Assembly (NCBI RefSeq): GCF_027460265.1
Contig: NZ_JAPZBC010000001.1
Location: 4,561,001-4,625,000 of the forward strand
Direction: 5' to 3'
Length of the DNA: 64,000 bases
Origin: Streptomyces sp. WMMC940
Lineage (GTDB): Bacteria; Actinomycetota; Actinomycetes; Streptomycetales; Streptomycetaceae
A model generated the notes under the pieces. That model saw nothing but the letters and a program-made list of their open reading frames with translations, had not been told where the DNA came from and ran no database searches. A program made the translations under genes and the position numbers. This document shows positions 16,467 to 24,009 of the stretch, one piece after another; the stretch's first letter is position 1, and each line of letters opens with the position of its first letter.

Positions 16467-17002
16467 CCACCGCTCCCGATTCGGCCCCCCTCGTCGGCAT
16501 CGTGATGGGCTCCGACTCCGACTGGCCCGTCATGGAGAACGCCGCACAGGCCCTGGACGAGTTCGAGATCCCGTACGAGGTGGACGTCGTCTCCGCGCAC
16601 CGCATGCCGCGCGAGATGATCGCGTACGGCGAGGAGGCGGCCGACCGCGGGCTGAAGGCGATCATCGCGGGCGCGGGCGGCGCCGCCCATCTGCCCGGCA
16701 TGCTCGCCTCCGTCACCCCCCTGCCCGTGATCGGCGTGCCCGTGCCGCTGAAGTACCTCGACGGCATGGACTCGCTGCTCTCGATCGTCCAGATGCCCGC
16801 CGGCGTGCCGGTCGCGACCGTGTCGGTGGCCGGAGCGCGGAACGCGGGCCTGCTCGCGGCGCGGATCCTCGCCACCCAGGACACCGACCTGCTGGCCCGG
16901 ATGCGCGACTTCCAGCAGGAGCTGAACGACCAGGCGACGGAGAAGGGCAGGCGGCTGCGCACCAAGGTGGAGGGGTCCGCGGCGTTCGGCTTCGGCAAGT
17001 AG
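16463..17002 (+). CDS. purE: N5-carboxyaminoimidazole ribonucleotide mutase
   Basis: A 179-residue class I PurE, converting N5-CAIR to CAIR. The signature '[14 protein letters not shown]' and the active-site 'VVSAHRMP' and '[12 protein letters not shown]' loops are intact. The ATG overlaps the purK stop (ATGA). Its own stop codon TAG is the start of a putative -10 box for the dipeptidase gene downstream. The C-terminal 20 residues extend slightly beyond the usual family end. Confidence 0.95.
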   Translation: MTTAPDSAPLVGIVMGSDSDWPVMENAAQALDEFEIPYEVDVVSAHRMPREMIAYGEEAADRGLKAIIAGAGGAAHLPGMLASVTPLPVIGVPVPLKYLDGMDSLLSIVQMPAGVPVATVSVAGARNAGLLAARILATQDTDLLARMRDFQQELNDQATEKGRRLRTKVEGSAAFGFGK

Positions 17003-17005
17003 GCT
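17000..17005 (+). promoter_or_regulatory. -10 element overlapping the purE stop codon
   Basis: TAGGCT begins with the purE TAG stop and ends 6 bases before the GTG of the dipeptidase gene, predicting a leaderless dipeptidase mRNA with its own promoter inside purE. No -35 consensus is visible. Confidence 0.45.
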
Positions 17006-17011
17006 GCGACC

Positions 17012-18208
17012 GTGGATTTTCTCGCCGAAGCCCGTTCGCTGCTCACATCCTTTCCCGTCGTCGACGGTCACAACGATCTTCCGTGGGCCCTGCGCGAACA
17101 GGTCCGCTACGACCTGGACCGCCGCGACATCGCGACCGACCAGACGGGCAGGCTGCACACCGACATCCCGCGGCTGAGGGCGGGCGGGGTCGGAGCGCAG
17201 TTCTGGTCGGTGTACGTGCGCAGCGACATGGCCGGTGACGAGGCGGTCAGCGCCACGCTGGAGCAGATCGACGTGGTGGACCGGCTGCTGGCCCGCTACC
17301 CGGCGGACCTGGCGCGCGCCCTGACCGCCGACGACATGGAGGCGGCGCGCAAGGAGGGCCGGATCGCCTCGCTCATGGGGGCGGAGGGCGGCCACTCCAT
17401 CAACAACTCGCTCGCCACGTTGCGGGCGCTGCACACGCTGGGCGTCCGCTACATGACGCTGACGCACAACGACAACAACGACTGGGCGGACTCGGCGACC
17501 GACGCGCCGCGCTTCGGCGGACTGTCGGCGTTCGGCCACGAGGTCGTGCGGGAGATGAACCGCACGGGCATGCTCGTGGACCTCTCGCACGTCGCGCCGA
17601 CGACGATGCGGGACGCGCTGGACACCTCCGTCGCCCCGGTGGTCTTCTCCCACTCCTCCGCCCGGGCGGTCTGCGACCACCCGCGGAACATCCCCGACGA
17701 CGTGCTGGAGCGGCTCCCGGCGAACGGCGGAGTGGCGATGGCCACGTTCGTCCCGAAGTTCGTCCTGCAGGAGGCCGTCGCCTGGACGCGCGCGGCGGAC
17801 GAGAACATGCGGGAGCACGGCCTCCACCCCCTCGACACGACCGAGGCGGGCATGAAGGTCCAGCGGGCGTACGAGGCCGCGCACCCGCGTCCGATGGCGA
17901 CGGCCGCCACGGTCGCGGACCATCTGGACCACATGCGCGAGGTGGCCGGGATCGACCACATCGGCATCGGCGGCGACTACGACGGCACCGCGTTCACCCC
18001 GGCCGGTCTGGAGGACGTCGCGGGCTACCCCAACCTGATCGCGGAACTCCTGCGCCGCGGCTGGTCCCACACGGACCTGGCCAAGCTCACCTGGCAGAAC
18101 GCGGTCCGCGCCCTCCGCGACGCGGAATCCGTCGCCCGGGACCTCCAGTCCCGCCGCGCCCCCTCGAACGCGACGCTCCGTTCGACGACGAGCGAGCCCA
18201 CGCCGTAG
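17012..18208 (+). CDS. Membrane dipeptidase (peptidase family M19, renal dipeptidase-like)
   Basis: A 398-residue binuclear-zinc dipeptidase. His20 and Asp22 in '[11 protein letters not shown]' are the first metal ligands. '[10 protein letters not shown]' supplies the bridging Glu, and 'LVDLSHVAP' and '[11 protein letters not shown]' the further His ligands. '[12 protein letters not shown]' carries the conserved Asp. It hydrolyses dipeptides, often with L-Xaa-D-Xaa preference. The S. coelicolor counterpart (Sco3058) has a published structure as a close relative of human renal dipeptidase. No signal peptide is seen, so it is cytoplasmic. It lies 9 bases after purE, but its start context suggests an independent leaderless transcript. 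Confidence 0.92.
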   Translation: MDFLAEARSLLTSFPVVDGHNDLPWALREQVRYDLDRRDIATDQTGRLHTDIPRLRAGGVGAQFWSVYVRSDMAGDEAVSATLEQIDVVDRLLARYPADLARALTADDMEAARKEGRIASLMGAEGGHSINNSLATLRALHTLGVRYMTLTHNDNNDWADSATDAPRFGGLSAFGHEVVREMNRTGMLVDLSHVAPTTMRDALDTSVAPVVFSHSSARAVCDHPRNIPDDVLERLPANGGVAMATFVPKFVLQEAVAWTRAADENMREHGLHPLDTTEAGMKVQRAYEAAHPRPMATAATVADHLDHMREVAGIDHIGIGGDYDGTAFTPAGLEDVAGYPNLIAELLRRGWSHTDLAKLTWQNAVRALRDAESVARDLQSRRAPSNATLRSTTSEPTP

Positions 18209-18255
18209 CCCGGGGCGCGCCGCCACCGCACGCGCCCTGTGCACGCCTTTCGGTC

Positions 18256-18280
18256 GCGGCACGGTTGACGGCCGTGCCGC
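18256..18280. terminator. Hairpin between convergent dipeptidase and CGNR genes
   Basis: GCGGCACGG and CCGTGCCGC pair perfectly around a 7-base loop. No U-tract follows, which is usual in Streptomyces. Confidence 0.65.
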
Positions 18281-18345
18281 GCGCGAGGGACCTGTCGCTC
18301 ACCGTTCGGGCGTCACGCGTACGGTTGTCGGCTTGCCGCGCCCGG

Positions 18346-18858
18346 CTACCCGCCCCGCCGTGCGCGGTACGCGCGCATCTTCGCGCGGCTGCCGCAGACC
18401 GCCATGGAGCACCAGCGGCTGCGGCCCGCCGGGCTGCGGTCGTAGTAGGCCCAGAGGCAGTCCTCCGCCTCGCACGCCTTCAGACGGAGCCAGCTCCCGT
18501 CGGCCGCCGCCTCCGCGATCGCCGTCGCGACGCGGGACAGCAGGGAGGCGGGGTCGGCCGTGGGGCGGAGGGCCACCCCGCCCGCGTCGTCCACGGAGAC
18601 GCGCAGCGGCGCACCGGCCAGCATCCGGTCCAGTTCGGCGGCACTGCGGCCGGGTGAGGAGTGGCCGGCGTGCGCCAGGCACGCCGCCCGCAGCGCCTCG
18701 CGCAGTTCCCTCGCGGCCGGCACCTCCGCCGCGGTGAGACCGAACGCCGCGCGCCCGTCCTCGCTGTCCAGCCTGTCGGCGCCCGTGTCGACGCTCAGCG
18801 TGTTGACCAGGGACTCGATCAGCGCGAGCCCACCGGGTGCCGGGGCCCTGTCACTCAT
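18346..18858 (-). CDS. CGNR zinc-finger (ABATE-domain) protein, probable regulator
   Basis: A 170-residue protein with an N-terminal helical ABATE-type domain and a C-terminal CGNR finger. The cysteine set 'CEAEDCLWAYYDRS' plus 'RWCSMAVCGSRAKMRAYR' would bind zinc; 'MAVCGSRAK' stands where the family has 'CGNRxK'. Proteins of this family are thought to be transcriptional regulators. It is divergent from the VOC protein gene with a 97-base gap holding a perfect GTTACCGG inverted repeat, which looks like a shared operator. The ligand is unknown. Confidence 0.8.
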   Translation of the reverse strand: MSDRAPAPGGLALIESLVNTLSVDTGADRLDSEDGRAAFGLTAAEVPAARELREALRAACLAHAGHSSPGRSAAELDRMLAGAPLRVSVDDAGGVALRPTADPASLLSRVATAIAEAAADGSWLRLKACEAEDCLWAYYDRSPAGRSRWCSMAVCGSRAKMRAYRARRGG

Positions 18859-18900
18859 GGTTGCGACGTTACCTCCACTACGGGACCATGTGGTTCACCG

Positions 18901-18929
18901 GTTACCGGTTCAAGGTGGTTGCCGGTAAC
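18901..18929. promoter_or_regulatory. Inverted-repeat operator between CGNR and VOC genes
   Basis: GTTACCGG (18901-18908) and CCGGTAAC (18922-18929) form a perfect 8-bp inverted repeat with centres two helical turns apart. A third half-site GTTACC lies at 18868. The right arm overlaps AACTAT, a possible -10 of the VOC gene. Confidence 0.55.
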
Positions 18930-18955
18930 TATCCGTCCGTACGAGAGGAAGCACC

Positions 18956-19318
18956 ATGGCCATCGCCTCACTGGGAACCGTCGTCCTGGACTGTGCCGAC
19001 CCGCACGCACTCGCCGCCTTCTACGCCGAGATCCTGGGCGCACGGGCGGAGTCGGACGACGACACCTGGGTCTCCCTCACCGGGTACCGGGGCACGCCCC
19101 TCGCCTTCCAGGCCGCCCCGGGGCACACCGCTCCCGAGTGGCCCTCGCCGGGGGCCTCGCAGCAGTTCCACCTCGACCTGACCGTCGAGGACCTGGACGC
19201 CGCCGAGGGCCGGGTGCTGGCACTCGGGGCCAAGCCGCTGGACACCGGCGACCGGACGCGCGGCTTCCGCGTCTACGCGGACCCCGCCGGGCATCCGTTC
19301 TGTCTCTGCGCCGGCTGA
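18956..19318 (+). CDS. VOC-superfamily (glyoxalase/bleomycin-resistance-like) protein
   Basis: A 120-residue protein made of two beta-alpha-beta-beta-beta modules: 'LGTVVLDCADPHALAAFYAEILGA' in the first and 'HLDLTVEDLDAAEGRVLALGAKPLD' in the second, ending 'FRVYADPAGHPFCLC'. This is the usual glyoxalase-like fold. The metal-ligand pattern is partial, so the reaction cannot be assigned. ATG 18956 follows GAGAGGAA by 5 bases. It is probably controlled by the divergent CGNR protein through the intervening palindrome. Confidence 0.85.
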   Translation: MAIASLGTVVLDCADPHALAAFYAEILGARAESDDDTWVSLTGYRGTPLAFQAAPGHTAPEWPSPGASQQFHLDLTVEDLDAAEGRVLALGAKPLDTGDRTRGFRVYADPAGHPFCLCAG

Positions 19319-19361
19319 CGCACCGTCTCTCGGCCCCCGCGTCTGCTGACGCCGGCGTGCC

Positions 19362-20702
19362 TCAGGCGCGGGGCCGGCCCATCGCGCGGTACGTCCACCC
19401 GGCCTCGCGCCACTTCGTCCAGTCCAGCGCGTTGCGCCCGTCCAGCACGATCCGCCTGGACACCACTTCGCCCAGGGCGGCCGGGTCGAGCTCACGGAAC
19501 TCGGGCCACTCCGTCAGATGCAGCACGACGTCCGCACCGCGCACCGCATCCAGCGCGCTGTCCGCGTAGCCGAGCGTCGGGAACACCAGCCGGGCGTTGG
19601 CCATGCCCTTCGGGTCGTAGACCGTGACCTGGCCGCCCTGGAGGTGGATCTGGCCGGCGACGTTCAGCGCCGGCGAGTCGCGTACGTCGTCCGAGTCCGG
19701 CTTGAACGTCGCGCCCAGGACCGCGACCCGCGTGCCCAGGAACGACCCGCCGCCCACGGCCTCCCGGGCGAGTTCGACCATGTGCCCGCGGCGGCGCATG
19801 TTGATCGAGTCGACCTCGCGCAGGAACGTCAGTGCCTGGTCGGCGCCGAGCTCACCGGCGCGCGCCATGAATGCCCGGATGTCCTTCGGCAGGCAGCCGC
19901 CGCCGAAGCCGATCCCGGCACGCAGGAATTTCTTGCCGATCCGCTCGTCGTGGCCGATCGCCTCGGCCAGCTTCACCACGTCGCCGCCGGCCGCCTCGCA
20001 CACCTCGGCCATGGCGTTGATGAACGAGATCTTCGTCGCGAGGAACGAGTTCGCGGAGGTCTTCACCAGCTCCGCCGTCGGGAAGTCCGTCACCACGAAC
20101 GGCGAGCCCTCGCCGATCGGCGTGGCGTACACCTCGCGCAGTACCTTCTCGGCCCGCTCGCAGTCCACGCCCACCACGATCCGGTCCGGGTGCAGGGTGT
20201 CCCGCACGGCGAAGCCCTCGCGCAGGAACTCGGGATTCCAGGCCAGGTCCACTCCTTCGGGCGCATGCTCGGCGAGCAGACGGGCGAGCCGGTCCGCCGA
20301 CCCCACCGGCACGGTGGACTTGCCGACGACCAGTGCGCCGCCCTTCACACGCGGTGCGAGCGAGGTGAAGGCGGCGTCGACGTACGACATGTCGCAGGCG
20401 TACTCGCCGTGCTTCTGCGGGGTGTTCACGCAGACGAAGTGGACGTCTCCGCCGAAGTCCTCCAGCTCGTCCCAGGACGTGGTGAAGCGCAGCCGCCCGC
20501 TGGATCCCTCGAACCCGGCCACATGGCGGGCGAGCAGCTCCTCCAGGCCCGGCTCGTACATCGGGACCCGGCCGGCGGCCAGCATCGCGACCTTCTCCGG
20601 GACGACGTCGAGGCCCAGAACCTCGAAACCCAGCTCCGCCATGGCCGCTGCGTGGGTGGCGCCGAGGTACCCGGTGCCGATCACGGTGATCTTGAGGGCC
20701 AT
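19362..20702 (-). CDS. ugd: UDP-glucose 6-dehydrogenase
   Basis: A 446-residue NAD-dependent dehydrogenase oxidising UDP-glucose to UDP-glucuronate. The Rossmann start 'KITVIGTGYLGATHAAAMAELG', the conserved 'STVPVGSADRL', 'NPEFLREGFAV', the thioester-forming Cys in 'GFGGGCLPKDIRAF' and the C-terminal 'GATFKPDSDDVRDSP' are all present. ATG 20702 follows CAGGAG by 9 bases. It is monocistronic and divergent from the acyl-CoA dehydrogenase gene. It supplies UDP-GlcA for glycopolymers, in line with the many envelope genes nearby. Confidence 0.93.
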   Translation of the reverse strand: MALKITVIGTGYLGATHAAAMAELGFEVLGLDVVPEKVAMLAAGRVPMYEPGLEELLARHVAGFEGSSGRLRFTTSWDELEDFGGDVHFVCVNTPQKHGEYACDMSYVDAAFTSLAPRVKGGALVVGKSTVPVGSADRLARLLAEHAPEGVDLAWNPEFLREGFAVRDTLHPDRIVVGVDCERAEKVLREVYATPIGEGSPFVVTDFPTAELVKTSANSFLATKISFINAMAEVCEAAGGDVVKLAEAIGHDERIGKKFLRAGIGFGGGCLPKDIRAFMARAGELGADQALTFLREVDSINMRRRGHMVELAREAVGGGSFLGTRVAVLGATFKPDSDDVRDSPALNVAGQIHLQGGQVTVYDPKGMANARLVFPTLGYADSALDAVRGADVVLHLTEWPEFRELDPAALGEVVSRRIVLDGRNALDWTKWREAGWTYRAMGRPRA

Positions 20703-20816
20703 GGGCTTGCTCCTGGGGTGGGCGGACGGAGTGCGGGCCCGAGCATAACCGGGAGCGCGCAAGGGCATTTTTCCGCTGTCAGCAAGGTCACGTATGCCCG
20801 GTCGGGGCGCGCACAC

Positions 20817-20844
20817 TAAAATTTGTGTTACTTAACGGTAGTTA
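20817..20844 (+). promoter_or_regulatory. Promoter and candidate operator of the acyl-CoA dehydrogenase gene
   Basis: TAAAAT at 20817-20822 is a strong -10-like hexamer. Ten bases on, TAAC-GGTA-GTTA (20833-20844) is an inverted repeat in an AT-rich patch. Its position just after the expected start would suit a repressor, for example of the TetR family, though no regulator gene adjoins. Confidence 0.4.
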
Positions 20845-20895
20845 GCAGTTGCTCAGGGGCGTGAGAGACCTTGGCGCCAAAGGGAGATAAGCACA

Positions 20896-22044
20896 GTGCC
20901 TGACTTCGACCTGTACCGCCCGTCCGAAGAGCACGACATGCTCAGGGAGACGGTCCGCTCGCTCGCCGAGGCGAAGATCGCGCCGTTCGCGGCAGCGGTC
21001 GACGAAGAGGCCCGCTTCCCGCAGGAGGCCCTGGACGCGCTGGTCGCCTCGGACCTGCACGCCGTGCACGTCCCGGAGGAGTACGGCGGCGCCGGCGCCG
21101 ACGCGCTCGCCACCGTGCTCGTCATCGAGGAGGTCGCCCGCGTCTGCGCCTCGTCCTCCCTGATCCCCGCGGTCAACAAGCTGGGCTCGCTGCCGGTGAT
21201 CCTCTCCGGCTCCGAGGAGCTGAAGAAGAAGTACCTGGGCCCGCTCGCCAAGGGCGACGCGATGTTCTCGTACTGCCTCTCCGAGCCGGACGCGGGCTCC
21301 GACGCCGCCGGCATGAAGACCCGCGCCGTGCGCGACGGCGACTTCTACGTCCTCAACGGCGTGAAGCGCTGGATCACCAACGCCGGTGTGTCCGAGTACT
21401 ACACGGTGATGGCCGTGACCGACCCCGAGAAGCGCTCCAAGGGCATCTCGGCCTTCGTCGTCGAGAAGTCCGACGAGGGCGTGTCGTTCGGCGCCCCGGA
21501 GAAGAAGCTCGGCATCAAGGGCTCCCCGACCCGCGAGGTCTACCTCGACAACGTCCGCATCCCGGCCGACCGCATGATCGGCGCGGAGGGCACGGGCTTC
21601 GCCACCGCCATGAAGACCCTGGACCACACCCGCATCACCATCGCGGCGCAGGCCCTCGGCATCGCGCAGGGTGCCCTCGACTACGCCAAGGGCTACGTCA
21701 AGGAGCGCAAGCAGTTCGGCAAGCCGATCGCCGACTTCCAGGGCGTGCAGTTCATGCTCGCCGACATGGCGATGAAGATAGAGGCCGCCCGCCAGCTCAC
21801 CTACGCGGCCGCGGCCAAGTCCGAGCGGGGCGACAGCGACCTCACCTTCCAGGGCGCCGCCGCCAAGTGCTTCGCCTCGGACGTGGCCATGGAGGTCACC
21901 ACCGACGCCGTCCAGCTCCTCGGCGGCTACGGCTACACCCGTGACTACCCGGTCGAGCGGATGATGCGCGACGCCAAGATCACCCAGATCTACGAGGGCA
22001 CGAACCAGGTCCAGCGGATCGTCATGGCGAGGAACCTGCCCTAG
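20896..22044 (+). CDS. Acyl-CoA dehydrogenase
   Basis: A 382-residue FAD enzyme of typical family length. It has the FAD/substrate loop 'YCLSEPDAGSDAAGMKTRA', 'RWITNAG', and 'LLGGYGYTRDYPVERMMRDAKITQIYEGTNQVQR', where the Glu of 'YEGT' is the catalytic base. It introduces the trans-2 double bond into acyl-CoA in fatty or branched-chain acid breakdown. GTG 20896 follows AAAGGGAG. It stands alone, with a hairpin at the stop codon. Mycobacteria carry a comparable gene (fadE25) near purE/purK. Chain-length preference cannot be judged. Confidence 0.92.
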   Translation: MPDFDLYRPSEEHDMLRETVRSLAEAKIAPFAAAVDEEARFPQEALDALVASDLHAVHVPEEYGGAGADALATVLVIEEVARVCASSSLIPAVNKLGSLPVILSGSEELKKKYLGPLAKGDAMFSYCLSEPDAGSDAAGMKTRAVRDGDFYVLNGVKRWITNAGVSEYYTVMAVTDPEKRSKGISAFVVEKSDEGVSFGAPEKKLGIKGSPTREVYLDNVRIPADRMIGAEGTGFATAMKTLDHTRITIAAQALGIAQGALDYAKGYVKERKQFGKPIADFQGVQFMLADMAMKIEAARQLTYAAAAKSERGDSDLTFQGAAAKCFASDVAMEVTTDAVQLLGGYGYTRDYPVERMMRDAKITQIYEGTNQVQRIVMARNLP

Positions 22045-22056
22045 TAGGGTCCTCGC
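22027..22056 (+). terminator. Terminator overlapping the acyl-CoA dehydrogenase stop codon
   Basis: GCGAGGA and TCCTCGC form a 7-bp outer stem with an inner CCC/GGG pairing around TAGTA. The TAG stop lies in the loop. Confidence 0.55.
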
Positions 22057-22057
22057 A

Positions 22058-22191
22058 GGTCAGTGGGCGTTTTGAGGTTCCAGAGGGCCGCTCTCGGTTC
22101 CTGCCCGTTGCGGCCCGGTCAAGGCCGTCTCCGGGCGGGCGCCATGCTGGGACGTCCTGGGGAACGAGCGCCCCGAGAACGCCCGCTGACC
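22058..22191. repeat. 134-bp segment bounded by imperfect inverted repeats (MITE-like remnant)
   Basis: GGTCAGTGGGCGTT at 22058-22071 matches the reverse complement of 22178-22191 at 13 of 14 positions, and about 16 of 20 when extended inwards. There is no open frame of note and no clear target duplication. It could be a degenerate non-autonomous element. Confidence 0.45.
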
Positions 22192-22373
22192 AGCGCAGAA
22201 CGTCCTCCGCGCGATCGCATGACATGCGACGGCCGCGGGGCCGACCGGCACCATCGGCGACCGGCCGTCGACCGGCCTGGGACGGTCCCCCGCAGATCCC
22301 GACAGCCCGGCCCCGCGCGCCGGCCGGGACCTCGTCGGCGCCCCCTCGGTCCGACGCGCCGCCGGCATCGGCT
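22192..22373. other. Rest of the 329-bp gap after the acyl-CoA dehydrogenase gene
   Basis: No gene is supported. A small perfect hairpin, TCGCAT-GAC-ATGCGA, lies at 22215-22229. Otherwise I see only GC-rich sequence without repeats or promoter-like elements. Confidence 0.5.
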
Positions 22374-22949
22374 TCAGCGCTTCCGGGTCAGCCAGAGCCA
22401 CCCCGCGGCACCGAGCGGCATGACGGCCATCAACATGACCATCGCCACCCCCCAGTACAACGGAGGCGTCGCATGGCCGAAGACAAGGTTCGTGACCACC
22501 AGTGTCAGTTGTGGCACCACAACGATCGACGTCGCACCGAGCCACTTCTGGCGCGCCGTCCAGTGCCGGGACCTGCACAGCACCACGACTCCGGCGACCT
22601 CGAGCACCGTTGAGAGCATCAGGAGCCAGAAGTTCCACCAGAGAGCGAACTTGAGCAGCATCAGCAGTAGCGGCACCCATGCGGGCGAACGGCGCCCGGG
22701 CGTCTCCCCGGTGCCCGTCCCGGACTCCTGGAGCGCGGCGGCGGCGATCACCCGCGGGTCGCCCACCTCGCGCAGAATGTCCTGGAGTTCACCGGGCCGT
22801 TCGGCGCGCGCGATCTCGATGTGCTCGGCGATGTCGGCGACGAGCTCCTGTCGGCGGTCCGCCGGGAGTGCCGAAGCCTCGCGCTCGACCGCCTCGAGGT
22901 AGCGCCGGACCGCCGCGCTCCCGGATGTCTCGGCGTTCTTGGTGTTCAT
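22374..22949 (-). CDS. HAAS-domain (DUF1700-like) membrane protein, PadR partner
   Basis: A 191-residue protein. The first ~75 residues match the HAAS/DUF1700 pattern ('YLEAVEREASALPADRRQELVADIAEHIEIA', then 'REVGDPRVIAAAAL'). They are followed by four membrane helices between ~90 and 188 and a terminal 'LTRKR'. The ATG overlaps the padR stop as ATGA, so the pair is translationally coupled. Such proteins commonly sit beside PadR regulators and are thought to act with them in membrane or stress responses; the mechanism is unknown. Confidence 0.8.
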   Translation of the reverse strand: MNTKNAETSGSAAVRRYLEAVEREASALPADRRQELVADIAEHIEIARAERPGELQDILREVGDPRVIAAAALQESGTGTGETPGRRSPAWVPLLLMLLKFALWWNFWLLMLSTVLEVAGVVVLCRSRHWTARQKWLGATSIVVVPQLTLVVTNLVFGHATPPLYWGVAMVMLMAVMPLGAAGWLWLTRKR

Positions 22950-23338
22950 CGTTCCGTCCCTCCAGATGCTTGTGTGCGCCCCGTCTTCGGCGGGAGAAGA
23001 TGATCGACGGCGTCCCGGAACCTCGGCCAGATCCCGGCGAACTCCTCGAGGGCGGCGTGTCCGGCCTCGGTGAGCTGGTAGTAGCGCCGCGGCGGACCGG
23101 ATGTCGACTCCTGCCAGCTGGTGACGACGAGTTCGTCCCGTCGCAGTCGCGACAACAGCGGGTACACCGTGCCCTGACTGGTCGCGAGCGCCCCGGTCTC
23201 CTCCAGTTCCCGCAGCAGCTCCACCCCGTAGCGCGGTCCGTCGCGCATCAACGCGAGCACGCAGTATTCGAGCACGCCCTTGCGAAGCTGACTCTCGGCC
23301 TTGCTCGCGGCGCGGTGACTCGGCTCACCTAGTACCAT
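22946..23338 (-). CDS. PadR-family transcriptional regulator
   Basis: A 130-residue winged-helix regulator: 'LEYCVLALMRDGPRYGVELLRELEE' helices, the recognition segment 'TSQGTVYPLLSRLRRDELV', the wing 'GPPRRYYQLTEAG', and a C-terminal dimerisation helix. The ATG at 23338 was chosen over 23347 because TACTAT lies 7 bases before it and looks like the -10 box; the 23347 start would fall inside that box. The same stretch is an inverted repeat, so autorepression is likely. It forms an operon with the HAAS membrane protein. Inducer unknown. Confidence 0.85.
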   Translation of the reverse strand: MVLGEPSHRAASKAESQLRKGVLEYCVLALMRDGPRYGVELLRELEETGALATSQGTVYPLLSRLRRDELVVTSWQESTSGPPRRYYQLTEAGHAALEEFAGIWPRFRDAVDHLLPPKTGRTQASGGTER

Positions 23339-23351
23339 GCGAAACATAGTA
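23333..23351 (-). promoter_or_regulatory. padR -10 box inside an inverted-repeat operator
   Basis: On the minus strand TACTATG-TTTCG-CATGGTA is an inverted repeat (6 of 7 positions) spanning the -10 hexamer TACTAT and the start codon. PadR proteins typically bind palindromes of this size, so this is a candidate autoregulatory site. Confidence 0.55.
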
Positions 23352-23414
23352 CCTTGCGGTCGGTCACTCCGGGAGGCGTGGGGCGGCTGGGTGCGTCCGC
23401 GGCGGGTTGCCCGG

Positions 23415-23855
23415 TCACGGCACGAGGTCGAGCTCTGCCCACACGGTCTTGCGCGGTACGGGGCCCGCGGTCACGCCCCATCGTGCGGCGAGCGCTTCGA
23501 CGATCAGCAGGCCGCGCCCCGACTCCGCGCCGTCGGCCGGAGGAGTGAGGGTGCCGGGGACGGGCGGAAGCCGGTCCCACCGGGTGTCGGTGACCTCGAT
23601 CCGCAGGCGCCTGCCCTCGTCCTCGACGGCGAGACGGAGCCGGAAGTCCCTGCCCGGTACGCGCCCGTGGAGCGCGGCATTGGCGGCCAGTTCGGCGACG
23701 ATTCGCCCCGCCGACTCCGACGGGATGCCCCAGCACGCCAGTTGGGCCGCGGTGAGCAGCCGGGCGAGCCGTGCTCCCCGGCGGGTGGGGGAGAGCAGGA
23801 CGGTGAACTGCCGGGCAGGAGCGGAAGGTTCGGTTCGGGTGATTTCCACGTTCAC
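23415..23855 (-). CDS. GHKL ATP-binding regulatory protein
   Basis: About 146 residues with an HATPase_c_2 domain: N-box 'IVAELAANAALHGRV', 'IEVTDTRWDR' and G-box 'SGRGLLIVEALAARWG'. These stand-alone ATPases resemble anti-sigma factors and in Streptomyces accompany XRE/DUF397 pairs. The start is uncertain: GTG 23855 gives the usual length, but no strong ribosome binding site is visible. It is divergent from the XRE gene across a 154-base region with repeats, and forms the third element of the trio. Its target is unknown. Confidence 0.75.
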   Translation of the reverse strand: MNVEITRTEPSAPARQFTVLLSPTRRGARLARLLTAAQLACWGIPSESAGRIVAELAANAALHGRVPGRDFRLRLAVEDEGRRLRIEVTDTRWDRLPPVPGTLTPPADGAESGRGLLIVEALAARWGVTAGPVPRKTVWAELDLVP

Positions 23856-23900
23856 ATCACTCAGCGTGGCCGGTTCGCTCGTACTCTGAACAGAGCGCCA

Positions 23901-23954
23901 CGTGTACGGACAGTGACTGTCCAGGCGTTGGGCGGCCCTGTCCATCGTGTACGG
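23901..23954. promoter_or_regulatory. Palindrome and direct repeats between the ATPase and XRE genes
   Basis: CGTGTACGG occurs at 23901-23909 and 23946-23954. The first copy runs into GGACAG-TGA-CTGTCC (23908-23922), a perfect inverted repeat. The position between divergent genes suits binding by the XRE protein. Confidence 0.4.
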
Positions 23955-24009
23955 GCGCCGATTGTCGGGTGTGGTGCGGTAGCGGGGGCACGGACGGAGG
24001 CGGTGTCGT

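Noticed and set aside
16439..18262. 607-codon minus-strand frame opposite purE and the dipeptidase gene
   Set aside because: Antisense to two well-defined enzymes; composition typical of GC-rich shadows.
19518..20819. 433-codon plus-strand frame opposite ugd
   Set aside because: Antisense shadow of a clear UDP-glucose dehydrogenase; no start context or homology.
22060..22680. Open frame on the minus strand in the gap after the acyl-CoA dehydrogenase, considered as a transposase remnant
   Set aside because: No transposase motif could be seen in either strand, and it overlaps the HAAS gene region; only the inverted repeat is supported.
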